The position numbers and the translations under genes were made by a program. A stretch of 64,000 nt of DNA from Ziziphus jujuba (Eukaryota; Streptophyta; Magnoliopsida; Rosales; Rhamnaceae), in assembly GCF_031755915.1 (NCBI RefSeq), contig NC_083390.1:26884441-26948440 (forward strand), given 5' to 3'. The notes under the pieces are model-generated. The model was not told the origin of the DNA and did no database searches. It was given only the letters and a program-made list of their open reading frames with translations. Numbering within the stretch: the first letter of the stretch is position 1; each line of letters starts with the position of its first letter. Below, piece by piece: positions 1 to 10,613 of this stretch.

Positions 1-178
1 TCCTATGAGAAATTGTCAAAATGAGCAAACATGTTCAATAAAAATAGATTTATTATTCTTTCCCAATTATTTTTTTCTTATGACACGATAATCAAACCTG
101 GATTCTCAAAGTGTTTGAACAAAACGTAAATTCGCATTTGAGTTTGGATTGGAATTTTATTTTGATTCAATTGAAGAG

Positions 179-484
179 TTATATATTTTTAGTTCTCAGA
201 CCAGCAGTTCGAGTGGTCGACTCGCTTCTTTCAAATTGTTTCTCATTATTAAGAAATGGTAATGAAGATCAAATATGAGCTTATTCTATAGCGGTGGTAA
301 TTAATCGTTGTTGTTTTAAAGTCAATTTATTCACCCATCAAGATAATATTTTTCCTTGTTCACTAATAAATCGACTAATTAAACCCATGTTTTGATAATC
401 AATTCGATCCCCTGATTGGATCGGGGGCAAGCGCCTACGAAAAGATCACTTGGATTTAAGAAAGAATTGCTTGGATTTATCCAT
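179..484 (-). pseudogene. rps18: Plastid rps18 pseudogene (30S ribosomal protein S18)
   Basis: Reading the minus strand from ATG at 484 gives the S18 start MDKSK and keeps the native length of 102 codons to the TAA at 179-181. In-frame stops occur at codon 13 (an expected Arg codon read as TGA) and at three further places, several at former arginine codons. No indel is needed to align the frame, so decay has been mostly by substitution. In the plastid this protein is part of the small ribosomal subunit; here it cannot be made. It lies downstream of rpl33 as in plastomes. Confidence 0.9.
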
Positions 485-687
485 GGTTTATTTATTCCTT
501 ATCCCAAAAATCCTACTCGTATTTCGATCGGATGAAAACAAAAACGATAAAAAATGATTTAGAATTAATTAATAAATAGGATTTGTTTATATCTAATATA
601 TGTTATGGAAATGGTTATGTTATATATAATATGTTGTTTTTCACCTTCCTTGGATTGGAAGGTGGACATAGAGGCGATCAGTTTGAT

Positions 688-888
688 CTATTTCTTTATT
701 TCACGGTGAATCGTATGTTTGTAACAAAAGGTATATAATTTTCTCAATTCCAATCAATCGGGCGTATTATGTCGATTCTTTTGAGTAATATATCTGGAAA
801 TGCCCATTGATTTTTTATTAACACGGTTTCGAACACAAGCGGTACATTCCAAAATAACCGTTACTCGTACATCTTTACCCTTGGCCAT
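688..888 (-). pseudogene. rpl33: Plastid rpl33 pseudogene (50S ribosomal protein L33)
   Basis: From ATG at 888 the minus strand reads [15 protein letters not shown] and ends at TAG (688-690), exactly 66 codons plus stop, the usual plastid L33 length. One internal TGA at codon 45 replaces an expected Arg codon (CGA to TGA). The C-terminal half is otherwise recognisable although the expected cysteine pair is altered. The sequence before the ATG (aaaggaggttc) keeps the plastid Shine-Dalgarno-like context. Silent in the nucleus. Confidence 0.92.
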
Positions 889-1281
889 GAACCTCCTTTG
901 GGTTTTTGACTAACTCCATTTTTCTATATTCCAATCCGAAGGGAAGAAAAAAGGAACCAAAAAAAAAATATATATATATATATAGAAGTTGCTAACTCGA
1001 AATAAAATTATGAAAGATTTCCTTTCAACTTCAATCAATCAATAATCACTATAATAGTTATAAGAAATATAATGATTTCTAACTCTATTTAATTTACACT
1101 TTATAATAAATACAAATCACTGTACAATATTCCATTTAAGTATCTTGTATGATATTGTTGCCACAGCCATCACATTTCCATTAATTTAAAATATAAAAAA
1201 AAAAGAAGGAGAGAGATTAGACACATATATTTGATTGTATCTCTAATCTTCTTCACCTCGCCCCGCTCTCCATCTCACTAA

Positions 1282-1414
1282 CTAGAATGAAAAAAAACAA
1301 AATATCAATGCATCCGGAAATAAACGATTGATCTCTATCAATAAACCCGCTAAAGACCCGAACCATAGAGTACTTACTACTGGTGCCACGGAAATATGTT
1401 TTTAGATCTCGCAT
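1282..1414 (-). pseudogene. psaJ: Plastid psaJ pseudogene (photosystem I subunit IX)
   Basis: The minus strand starts ATGCGAGATCTAAAAACATA (the psaJ start MRDLKTY) at 1414 and reaches the native TAG at 1282-1284. The span is 133 bp against 135 bp for a 44-residue psaJ. A 2-bp loss after the seventh codon removes the frame for almost the whole single membrane helix, although the downstream sequence still translates to [24 protein letters not shown] residues in the shifted frame. Broken by frameshift rather than by a stop. Confidence 0.9.
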
Positions 1415-1886
1415 TGAAAATGCTCCTTCTTTATTTGTTATTGTAATTTTATTCCAAAATGTATTACATAATGGTAATACATATATGACCCGATGTGTAT
1501 ATGTAGTTAACGATTGACCACTTGTATTTATATGTAGAATCCCTAATTTAAATTGAAATGTACAACTTGACTTGAAATGTACAACAATTCAGTACAGTAG
1601 GCAGTACAATAAATAGTCGATATTCCTTTCTTGAAACAAAAAAAAGTCCCTTTTTACTTCTACCTGAGAATTCCCGAAAAATATTCAATTTTGTTTTTGT
1701 TACTTTACGGCGGGTTTTATCTTTATTTAATACGTATATAATATAAGTCTTTTATTATTATATGTTATATGATATATGAGACAAAAAAGAAGAAATAGCA
1801 AGATAGTTTATGTATATCAATGGAAGAAATAAAGATGTGGAAAACAAGACAGAGATTCTCTACAATGACACTGTAGCCAATTGAAG

Positions 1887-1957
1887 AGGATGAAGCGCAG
1901 CTTTGGTAGCGCGTTTATTTTCGGAACAAAATGTCACGGGTTCAACTCCCCTACCTA
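1887..1957 (+). pseudogene. trnP-UGG: Plastid trnP-UGG pseudogene
   Basis: The D arm (agcgcagctttggtagcgcg) and T arm (tcacgggttcaa) match plastid trnP-UGG, but the acceptor stem no longer pairs well and the anticodon triplet reads tcg where tgg is expected. Position between psaJ and trnW on the opposite strand to psaJ matches plastome order. Boundaries are approximate because both ends are diverged. Confidence 0.82.
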
Positions 1958-2100
1958 TTACTTATGGGCAGTAACGAGGGATCAATTGAAATTGATTAAA
2001 ATTGGATATACAAAATCAATCTTTAATTTTATTATATTTTTAATGATAGTATATACATGCAGGACAAATTAGGTCACAAAATAATTTTTATGATAATAAA

Positions 2101-2174
2101 GCACTCCTAGTTCAGTTCGGTAGAACGTGGGTCTACAAAACCCGATGTCGTAGGTTTAAATTCTACAGAGCATG
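2101..2174 (+). pseudogene. trnW-CCA: Plastid trnW-CCA pseudogene
   Basis: A 74-nt span matches plastid trnW-CCA closely, including the D loop ttcagttcggtagaac and the T-arm region. The anticodon loop reads ctacaaa where ctccaaa is expected, so the anticodon is aca rather than cca, and the first and T stems carry further C-to-T type changes. It would not be a tryptophan tRNA. It sits between trnP and petG as in plastomes. Confidence 0.9.
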
Positions 2175-2302
2175 ATTCCATTCTTGTTATTTATTCGGTT
2201 GAAAATTACACTAAAATACTTGAACAGGAATCTTAATTTGACCTCCTGTAGATTAAAGAAAAAGAAAGTACGAGGTCAATCAAAAAAATAGATGTTAATT
2301 AG

Positions 2303-2473
<171 letters not shown>

Positions 2474-2583
2474 TTACCCATGAATCTCAATGACCAAGAA
2501 TTGGAAATTGACCGGGTAAGGAACTATAAAATATATGAACTACCACAGAAGGGTTTTTTTAGGAATGGTTCATGCAATTAATT

Positions 2584-2679
2584 TCAAATAAGTCGTATCT
2601 TGTTTAGACCAATAAATAGAGCTGAGGTTATAGTCAAAGTTGCTAGTAGAAAACTGAAATAACTAGTTATACTAAGAAT
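2584..2679 (-). pseudogene. petL: Plastid petL pseudogene (cytochrome b6f subunit VI), start codon lost
   Basis: The minus strand reads [20 protein letters not shown] then [11 protein letters not shown] and the native TGA at 2584-2586, a clear petL (31 residues). The expected ATG at 2677-2679 is ATT, so the native start is gone. The frame stays open upstream into spacer sequence to 2829, giving an 81-residue accidental open frame whose first 50 residues are not petL. Single membrane helix retained. Confidence 0.88.
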
Positions 2680-4066
2680 GAAGGGGATAAACTTAAATAC
2701 AATATATATTTTTTTTTTATACATATGTTTATAAAGCACTTCCCTAAGTTTCCATTCTTGAAAGATATGAGGATAAGCAAAAATACCAATTGAAAGGATA
2801 AGTTCAATTGAAAGTTTTTTATTCAGCAATTATAATAATTAGACGGTACTAACAAAAATAGAGTAACATAGGTAAGAAACAATTCATCATCTGGGACATC
2901 TACCCCTCCTGAAAGTTGGAATCAACAGATTCCTTGAGCAACTCTTGAGTTAAGTAAACTAGTAACTAATAGAAAAGTAATTAGAATACTAATAACCAAT
3001 ATATATCTATAGTATATAGATATAGAATATTAATTATTATTATAAATATTTTATTATTATAAATATTATTAATATTATTAATATTAAAGTAATAAACTTT
3101 GTTTTAGAATTTCATTTAAAAAACGAAAGTTTCTTTGAATGACTATGGAAAAAAAAATGAGAAAAAAATTTATAGTTTAATCTTTTTTTATTGTATCGAC
3201 GAATCCATTTTTTTTTTATAATGATAAGTGATCTTATCTTATAATGAAAATGCCTTTTTATTTATATTTTAAATTGAAATTGAACTTATTAGATTTAGTA
3301 GTAGGTTCATTCACATAATCTCTCGAATGAAAAGAAAAAAAGTCTCGTATAATCAGATCACTCAAAATGGGGTTTTACATTTTGTCTTTCCATATTACAC
3401 AGCCCCATCCTTGTAATTAGATCAAGAACGAACCATTCTTTTGGGTCTAATACAACACCAATGTGTATATCATGAGTATTTGTTTTTATTTTCTTTGTTC
3501 TTTCATTGAATACTATCTACTATTGTTACTTGTTACTGGATGACTAACCAATTCCTTAAAATGAAAAAAAAAATTCCAACAAAAACATTTTCTCCAACCA
3601 AAAAAGTATTTTTTAAAATGGAACATCTAATTGAATCCTGAGAATATGATAATCTCCTTCATACGTTATTGGAAACCAAGGAACCATCAGATTCACATTT
3701 TACCTGATCCTCAGTTTCGAGCCGAAAGCCAATAATAGAGAAAACCCTAATATTACAAGTACTAATATAGGTACTACAGGAATTTGAGGTATTTTCTATT
3801 GAATAGTACATAATTATACATGGGCAAGCAATAAGAAAAGAAGAAAGAAATTATCTAACACTTCATTTCGATATAGATTGTGAAATTCTGTTGCTGTGTC
3901 GGAAGAAGGATAGCTATACTGATTCGATATACTCTAAAGATACCCTTGGTACAATATTGACGATCTCACAAAGAAAATATTCAATTTTAGTAAATGGAAA
4001 TTTACTGATTTCAACTTTTAGGGAATCGATCCCCCTTTGGCTATACAATAATATGCGAAGCTTAAC

Positions 4067-4299
4067 ATGTCTGGGAGCATAGGGGAATGTTCTTTTACTG
4101 ATATTATTACCTGTATTCAATACGAGGTCATTCATAGCATTACTATACCTTCCCTATTCATTGCGGGTTGGCTATTTGTCAGCACATTTAAGCTACGATG
4201 TATTTGGAAGTCTTCATCCAAATGAGTATTTTACAGAGAGCCGACAAGGAATTCCATTAGTAACTGGCCGTTATTGATGAATTTAGTAAATCTTTTTAG
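4067..4299 (+). pseudogene. psbE: Plastid psbE pseudogene (cytochrome b559 alpha subunit)
   Basis: The reading frame starts ATGTCTGGGAGCATAGGGGA and keeps the region [20 protein letters not shown] with the heme-ligand histidine. A 2-bp loss after that point shifts the frame, and about 17 bp are missing near the 3' end (after actggccgtt). Together these account exactly for 233 bp instead of the usual 252 bp. The native TAG is at 4297-4299. It leads the psbE-F-L-J cluster, which remains in operon order. Confidence 0.92.
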
Positions 4300-4308
4300 G
4301 AGGCCCCA

Positions 4309-4428
4309 ATGACTATAGATAGAACCTATCCAATTTTTACAGTGCGATGGTTAGCTGTTCATGCACTAACTGTACTTACCGTTTCTTTTTTGGAGTCAAT
4401 ATCAGCAATGCAACTCATCCAATGATAA
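4309..4428 (+). pseudogene. psbF: Plastid psbF, stop one codon early (cytochrome b559 beta subunit)
   Basis: From ATG at 4309 the frame reads [20 protein letters not shown] and continues through the single helix to SISAMQLIQ. The final Arg codon CGA has become TGA (4423-4425), directly followed by the native TAA (4426-4428). The total is the native 120 bp. The heme-ligand His (residue 18) is present. Only 9 bp separate it from psbE, as in the plastid operon. Substitutions Gly to Ala/Glu suggest relaxed constraint. Confidence 0.92.
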
Positions 4429-4450
4429 ATATAATCTGAATCATAGAGCT

Positions 4451-4567
4451 ACGACACAATCAAACCCGAATGAACAATATGTTGAATTGAATCGTACTAG
4501 TCTCTCCTGGGGGTTATTACTCATTTTTGAACTTGCTATTTTATTTTCCAATTATTTCTTCAATTAA
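4451..4567 (+). CDS. psbL: psbL, open frame with unedited ACG start (photosystem II protein L)
   Basis: The 39-codon frame from 4451 to TAA at 4565-4567 encodes (M/T)[19 protein letters not shown] then [18 protein letters not shown]. No stop interrupts it. The first codon is ACG. In many plant plastids psbL starts with ACG that is edited to AUG in the transcript, so the ACG here is the genomic, unedited form. In the nucleus it would lack that start. A few substitutions (Tyr to Ser before Trp, Val to Glu) are unusual for this conserved protein. Confidence 0.92.
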   Translation, partial: TTQSNPNEQYVELNRTSLSWGLLLIFELAILFSNYFFN

Positions 4568-4702
4568 AAGAAGAAAAGAGAATAGTAAAAATATAGTAGG
4601 AATTCTCTTATCTCATTTGGAAGGATATAATCTTATAATTATCTATGGCTGTTTATGTCTCTAGCACGATCCCCTGATGAAATGTGGAGGAAAGTAGGAA
4701 AA

Positions 4703-4825
4703 ATGGCCGAGACTACCAGAATGATTCCTCTTTGGCTAATAGGTACTGTAATCGGTATGCTTGTGATCAGTTTAATCGGTATTTTCTTTTCTAGTTCATA
4801 TTTTGGATTAGGTTCAACCTTTTAG
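4703..4825 (+). CDS. psbJ: psbJ, intact open frame in plastid-derived DNA (photosystem II protein J)
   Basis: ATG at 4703 to TAG at 4823-4825 gives the native 40 residues beginning [20 protein letters not shown] with one membrane helix and a C-terminal GLGSTF. Compared with the usual psbJ several residues differ (for example Gly to Arg at position 6), so the frame is open but not pristine. It ends the psbE-F-L-J cluster. No sign of nuclear expression signals. Confidence 0.92.
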   Translation: MAETTRMIPLWLIGTVIGMLVISLIGIFFSSSYFGLGSTF

Positions 4826-5108
4826 TAGTCAGATGAATCGAGTTGTCGACATGACATGAAGGTGTAAGAACTCAACAGTGCCCCTTCGAATCAGACAAAG
4901 AAAGAGGGGGTAGGCCCGTTGAGTTCTAAGTAATCATAATAGTTTATTCGTCTAAATGGTAAAAAAAAATGGATCACTTTTTTAGATGTTTCAAAACACT
5001 GTGTTTCATTTTTTTATGATGTTTTTGAAAAACTCACTTCATTACCTGATTCAAAACAACTATTCCTTGATAGTGTCGGGGGATACTTTCAAAAATCATG
5101 AAGGAATC

Positions 5109-6248
5109 TGATACGAACTTAGGACGACCTGCTCCTAAACCCGTATTATATTAGCCCGGATCTTTAATTAAGTTCAAGTTCTAATGGAATGGACCTCAAC
5201 CCCTAACCAACCTGTGGTTAGAAACCTTGGTATAATGTAGATGCCACAATAGGGGATGGAAAACCTATTGATAAGTTAAGCTAAAACAACCAATTCTCTA
5301 ATGGTGTTTTAGGTGTTCTCAAAGAACAAAGAGATAATTAATCTCACAAGTATTTTCTTAATCAAATCAAAGTTTAAAGTTATCTTATTAATGAAAAATA
5401 AGCCTTTAAATAGGCTTTGAAAGAAACAAAATAAACCCTAAAAACCCTAGGAAAAACCGGCCACTCAATGAAGAATTCTACCTTGGCCGAAACTTTCCTT
5501 TTCCTAATCTAATTTGGATTAATTAATTCCTTTATTTTGAATTAGGAATTAATTAATTTACAAAGAAAATAATAAAATAATAACTTTCCTAATCTTATTT
5601 GTCCAGAAAATAAATAAATAGAAACTAAAAATAATGGTAGTTTCCTAAAACAAAAAGTAGAATAAAATTAGGAAACTAAAATACTAGCTTTTTGACTACA
5701 TTGACTTTGACCAATTCTTTGACCCAAGTGAGCTCCAAATCAGCTTCAATATGCTTTGTAGGATGCCAAATAAGCTTATTGTGAAGTTCCTCACGTTGCC
5801 CTTGCTTGGAAGTAAGAGAAAAGGCTAATACAGTAAAATACAGTAAAGCCCGCGAAGAATACAGCAAATCCGGCCTTTCATTCTCCTTGTGCGCAAACCT
5901 CCTTGTTGGTCGGCTTTGAAGCTGCTTTGGCTGGTTTCTATGACTCATCCTCCATATAAATTAAACCCATAAAGATGGGGTTCCAATTCATACAACCCGG
6001 CCTCTTTATTGTTACCAAAAACGTCACCCGACCCCGTTTTGGCTTCTATTGCTTGTATGAGTAAAACAGGCCTTTGTTCTTTAGATATGGCCAACCCCTC
6101 TTGACTATGACTTATTCTTTGTATGAAGACAGCAAGATTGTCCTTGAACTTCTTGGCTTGGGCCCTAGTGATCGGCCCCACCTTCATTTGTAATGGGTCA
6201 GCACCCCAGCGGGTTGTTGGTCGAGCTGTCTCGGGTGGATTCGCATCA
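5109..6248 (-). mobile_element. Solo LTR 1 of the Ty3/gypsy (CRM-like) family
   Basis: The 1,140-bp sequence runs TGATACG...CGCATCA on the plus strand (TGATGCG...CGTATCA in element orientation). It is flanked by gaatc at 5104-5108 and 6249-6253, a 5-bp target duplication in the plastid spacer beyond psbJ. It is followed by plastid DNA, not by element interior, so it is a solo LTR. Its left half has private substitutions, while its right half shares derived changes with LTR 2 and not LTR 3, suggesting a recombinant LTR. It contains a TATA-like motif (agcctttaaataggct, 5401-5416) and, at 5945-6187, the conserved C-terminal extension of the element's pol frame. Confidence 0.93.
5401..5416 (-). 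promoter_or_regulatory. TATA-like palindromic motif of the family's LTR
   Basis: AGCCTATTTAAAGGCT (minus strand) is an inverted repeat, AGCCT and AGGCT around an AT core. The same core recurs at the equivalent place in all copies: near 12500, 19596, 24976, 43147, 53615 (plus strand) and 57278. Its position in the middle of the LTR and the TATTTAAA core fit the LTR promoter TATA box; this function is inferred. Confidence 0.5.
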
Positions 6249-6880
6249 GAATCACTCTATTTCCTCTTTTTGGATGACACAGCCACAATTATATCTATTT
6301 TTGAGAATAAGTTTTCTAAGTTCATTGAAGAAGTTCTATTTGCTCACTAAGTTTGCTATATTTTTTGTTTGTCCACTATCACTACTTATGTTCCTCTCAT
6401 TTCTTTTATACTTTGGTTTACATTCTACGCTTATTTATCTCTTAATTTTTTGTATCCAACCGAATAGAAAACTATTGATTCATTCTATGACATTGAAATC
6501 TAACAATATTGACATAATCATACCGCTTCAATTTGGATTGAAAAAACAAAGAAATAAAAATCAAATAAATAAACTTCCCTTGGTTTCGCCTCACTTTAGA
6601 TAGTCTGATTAGATTATCTCTAAATCTAACTAAATCTAAAGAATTAAAGAAAATGACTTCAAAATTCTATTTTTTTTTATTCATTTTGTATTATAAATAA
6701 AATTCTAAAATAGAATATAGAATATTATACAAATTATTAAAAATTATTAATATTTTAATATTCTATAAATATTAAATTTAATTATAATTATAGGTTTTAG
6801 GTTTATAAGGCTATAAGAACTTGAACCGTAGACGTTCTCGGTAAAACATATCAAACTTATTGTTTTCAAAATGATTTGAA
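6249..6880. other. Plastid segment between element copies (copy 1), with trnV 3' exon
   Basis: It resumes at the target duplication gaatc and is plastid in character, AT-rich around 6640-6790. It contains the 3' exon of trnV-UAC at 6806-6842 on the minus strand, then the start of the trnV intron 3' side. Plastid order jumps from beyond psbJ to trnV, so an ancient plastid-plastid junction lies somewhere between about 6254 and 6800; I cannot place it exactly. The plastid sequence stops at gaactgt (6878-6884), where it is joined to the last 23 bp of an LTR. Open frames here (6193-6603 plus) show no protein family. Confidence 0.85.
6806..6842 (-). pseudogene. trnV-UAC: trnV-UAC 3' exon, copy 1
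   Basis: The minus strand reads ACCGAGAACGTCTACGGTTC then AAGTTCTTATAGCCTTA, the 3' half of plastid trnV-UAC with several substitutions. The group II intron sequence follows toward higher coordinates but is cut after about 40 bp by the junction with the retroelement. The same exon recurs at 13905-13941 and 21000-21036. Confidence 0.85.
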
Positions 6881-6903
6881 CTGTCTCGGGTGGATTCGCA
6901 TCA
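6881..6903 (-). repeat. 23-bp LTR remnant at the duplication junction, copy 1
   Basis: Plastid ...gatttgaactgt meets LTR ...gtcgagctgtctcgggtgg, sharing ctgt. What remains of the 3' LTR is ctgtctcgggtggattcgcatca with its terminus CA at 6903, directly followed by the polypurine tract complement ttcccctcctctt (6904-6916). The short shared ctgt marks a microhomology junction. Confidence 0.9.
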
Positions 6904-8679
6904 TTCCCCTCCTCTTGAAAAGGATTTGTCCTCAAATCGAAATCATCACCTGCAGCAACAGGAGATAAATCAGTAACATTAAAGGAAGCATTAACATTAT
7001 ACTCACCCGGTAGATCAAGCTTGTAAGCATTGTCGTTTATCCTCTCCAAAACTTGAAAAGGTCCATCACCCCTCGGCATGAGTTTTGATTTCCTTTGTTC
7101 GGGGAATCTTTCTTTCCTTAAATGCAGCCACACCCAATCTCCAGGTTCAAACACCATTGATTTTCGGCCTTGATTAGCCACCCTTGCATATTGCTCGGTC
7201 ATCCTCTCAATGTTTGCTCGGGTTTTCTCATGAATCTGCTTTACAAAATCAGCTTTTTGTTTTCCATCTAGATTAGCACGCTCACTTAAAGGCAAAGGTG
7301 TTAAATCTAATGGAGTCAAAGGATTAAAACCATAAACAATTTCAAATGGAGTAAATTTAGTTGCTGAATGTAAAGACCTATTATATGCAAATTCAACATG
7401 TGGCAAACATTCTTCCCAAGTCCTTAAATTTCTACTAATTAATGCTCTCAACAATGCAGACAAGGTTCTATTTACTACTTCGGTTTGTCCATCAGTTTGT
7501 GGATGACAAATAGTTGAAAATAAAAGCTTAGTACCTAATTTAGCCCACAATGTTTTCCAAAAATAGCTTAAGAACTTAGCATCCCTATCCGACACAATAG
7601 TTTTTGGCATTCCATGCAATCTCACAATTTCCTTGAAAAATAAATTAGCAATGTTGGATGCATCATCAGTTTTATTACATGCAATAAAATGTGCCATCTT
7701 AGAAAACCTATCTACTACAAAAAATATTGAATCCTTACCTGTCCTTGACCTAGGCAACCCAAGAATAAAATCCATAGACAAATCTATCCAAGGATAGGTA
7801 GGAATCGGCAAAGGCTTATACAATCCATGCGGTTTCAATATTGATTTTGTTTTTCGGCACTTCACACATCTTTCAAAAATTCTCTCAACATCTCTCCTCA
7901 TGTTAGGCCAATAAAAATGTTCTTGCAGCAAGGATAAAGTCTTTAAAATACCAAAATTACCCATTAAACCACCCCCATGTCCTTCCCGAACCAACAATTC
8001 CCTTATACTACAATTAGGCACACAAAGTTTGTTTTCCTTAAACAAATATCCCTCAAATATGTAAAATTTATTAAATCCATGTTTCAAACAGGTTCTAAAA
8101 ATTTCTCCAAAGTCACTATCATGCTCATAAAGTTCTTTCAATTGTTCAAATCCAAGCAATCTAGCATCTAAAGTAGAAAAGAGCACATACCTTCGGGATA
8201 ATGCATCGGCAACCACATTTTCCTTACCTTTTTTGTAGCGGATCACATATGGAAATGTTTCAATAAACTTAATCCACTTAGCATGCCTTCGGTTGAGCTT
8301 TCCTTGTCCCTTGATATGCTTCAAAGACTCATGATCCGTATGAATCACAAACTCCTTAGGCATAAGATAATGCTGCCACGTCTCCAAAGCCCTCACCAAA
8401 GCATACATCTCCTTGTCATAAGTCGGGTAGTTTAGGGCAGCTCCATTCAATTTTTCACTAAAGTAGGCTATGGGCCTTCCTTCTTGCATTAAAACAGCTC
8501 CAATACCTACACCCGAAGCATCACACTCAATTTCAAAAGTCTTAGAAAAATTTGGCAAAACTAACAAAGGTGCATTACATAATTTTTCTTTCAACAAATT
8601 AAAAGATTTTTCTTGTACTTCCCCCCATTTGAAGCCAACATTCTTCTTGACAACTTCATTCAATGGTGCTGCTATGGTA

Positions 8680-10518
8680 CTAAAATCCTTGACAAATCTT
8701 CGGTAAAAGCTTGCCAAGCCATGAAAGCTCCTCACTTGGGTAATGGAAGTAGGAAACCGGCCACTCTTGGATTGTCTTCACCTTAGCTTGATCAACTTTG
8801 ATTCCTGCAGCACTTACTACAAAACCTAGAAACACAAGCTCTTCTTTGCAAAAGTCACATTTTTTAATGTTAGCAAATAATCTTTCCTTTCTAAGAACTT
8901 GCAAAACTTGCCTAAGTTGATCCACATGGTCATCTAAATTTCGGCTATATATTAAAATGTTATCAAAATAAACAACCACAAATTTACCAATAAATGGACG
9001 CATTACATGATTCATAAGCCTCATGAAAGTACTAGGTGCATTGGATAATCCAAAAGGCATAACTAACCATTCATACAGTCCATATTTAGTTTTGAATGCG
9101 GTTTTCCATTCATCACCTTCTTTCATCCTAATTTGGTGATAACCACTCCTAAGATCAATTTTTGTAAACATGCAAGCACCATGCAATTCATCAAGCATAT
9201 CATCTAATCTAGGAATGGGATGTCTATATTTGATGGTAATATTATTTATAGCTCTACAATCAACACACATTCTCCAAGAACCATCCTTTTTAGGTACCAA
9301 CAAAACAGGAACAGCACATGGACTTAAACTCTCACGAATATATCCTTTATCAAGCAAATCACTTACCTGTTTTTGCAGCTCCTTTGTTTCTTCGGGATTG
9401 CTCCTATAAGCTGGTCTATTTGGTATGGCAGCCCCTGGAACAAAGTCAATTTGATGTTCTATCCCTCGAATAGGTGGTAGTCCACTTGGAATTTCACTTG
9501 GGAAGACATCTCCAAATTCCTTCAAAAGAGAAATCATTGAACTTGGCAATTCAATTTCTTCAAAATTAGTTTGATCATTAAAATAATTTTCTTTGTAAAG
9601 CATGACCAGCAAAGGTTTCTTACACTCAATAACCTTATTAATATCCCCTAAACTCAAATAAAAGTTGCTACTTGACCTTTCTTTTCTTTCTTTTTCTTTT
9701 TCTCTCTCGGATTGGCGCAAACCTTCGGATTTCCCTTCCTTCTCCAAGCTCTCGGGTTTGCCACTTCCTTTTCCCTCTCTTTCGGCTTTCCCTTGATCTT
9801 TCCACTCAATATGAACCTTAGAAACTTTACCTTGGTCAGCAACCTCAATCTTACCTTCTTGAAAGGATGGTGAAGCCGTTGGTGCCATACTTGCTTTTTC
9901 CTTGAGTTTTTCGGCTTCTCTCCTTTGTTGCATTTGTAATTGGTCTTTGTAAACCTCTTTAGGAGATAATGGTTCCAGCTTGACCTTCTTCCCTTTAAAC
10001 CTGAAAACAATACTATTTTCTCGACCAAAATGAGTAGCATCTTTATCAAATTGCCATGGTCTACCTAATAGTATATGTCCAGCAATCATGGGTACAATAT
10101 CACATAAAACTACATCCTCATATCTACCTATATTAAATTTTACTTTGGCTTGTTTGTTTACTTTCATCTCACCACTATCATTAAGCCATTGTAATCTATA
10201 AGGTTCAGGATGTTTAATTGTTTTCAAGCCTAATTTATCAACTACAAGATTACTTATCACATTAGTACAACTCCCACTATCTATAATCATGCTACAAATT
10301 TTACCTTGTATTTCGCAGCGAGTGTGGAAGATGTTTTCTCTTTGTATCTGCTCTTCATCTTTGTAGACAGCAAGTACTCTCCTTGAAACCAAGCTCAACT
10401 CGGCTTTAGATGTATCTACAGGTTCGGTTTCATCTTCATTACATTCCTCCTCTTGCTCGGTTTCAGCGCCACTTTCTTCACTTGCGGATTCCAGCTCACC
10501 ATCACCCTTTAATACCAT
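8680..10518 (-). pseudogene. Ty3/gypsy protease-reverse transcriptase, copy 1 (RT active site D to N)
   Basis: The 612-residue frame continues in-frame from a CCHC zinc knuckle just upstream (CFKCQGRGHISSQC, near 10545-10595). The aspartic protease motif is D80-S-G (MIIDSGSCTNV). A charged linker rich in Lys/Glu spans about 185-285. RT blocks run from about 395 to 600, with YF-D-N at 517-520 where the second copy has YFDD: the second catalytic Asp is Asn (a G-to-A change on the coding strand). The frame ends after [13 protein letters not shown] because an extra base shifts it off the RNase H frame; copy 2 has the same shift. Confidence 0.93.
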
Positions 10519-10613
10519 GATTCTTCTATTTGGGCATTGGCTGGATATGTGTCCTCTTCCTTGGCACTTAAAACAAATTATTTCTCTAGATTTTTGAAGT
10601 TTAGGATCAGATT

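Larger units (their letters stand above)
6747..8735 (-). pseudogene. Ty3/gypsy RNase H-integrase, copy 1 (end fused to plastid sequence)
   Basis: The 662-codon frame begins in the RT-RNase H linker ([18 protein letters not shown]). RNase H residues: D72 (CDAS), E109 and D134 (HTDHE). Integrase: zinc-binding H253, H273, C290, C293; catalytic D322 (MDFI), D383 (SDRD) and E419 (HPQTDGQTE), spacing D-35-E. A GPF-type C-terminal module ([20 protein letters not shown]) follows. The enzyme would remove template RNA and insert the cDNA. From about residue 613 (after NPPET) the frame runs through the 23-bp LTR remnant into trnV and spacer DNA, so the last 50 residues are plastid noise. It is one frame off from the upstream RT. 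Confidence 0.93.

Noticed and set aside
5676..5948. 90-codon frame MSHRNQPKQL... in the LTR as an extra element gene
   Set aside because: It follows the pol extension after its stop, is not conserved in elements F, E and G, and is shifted or shortened in the solo LTR at 24680.
6193..6603. 136-codon plus-strand frame, repeated three times, as a gene
   Set aside because: It starts in the LTR and continues into plastid spacer; it is repeated only because the whole unit is tandemly amplified, and it shows no domain.
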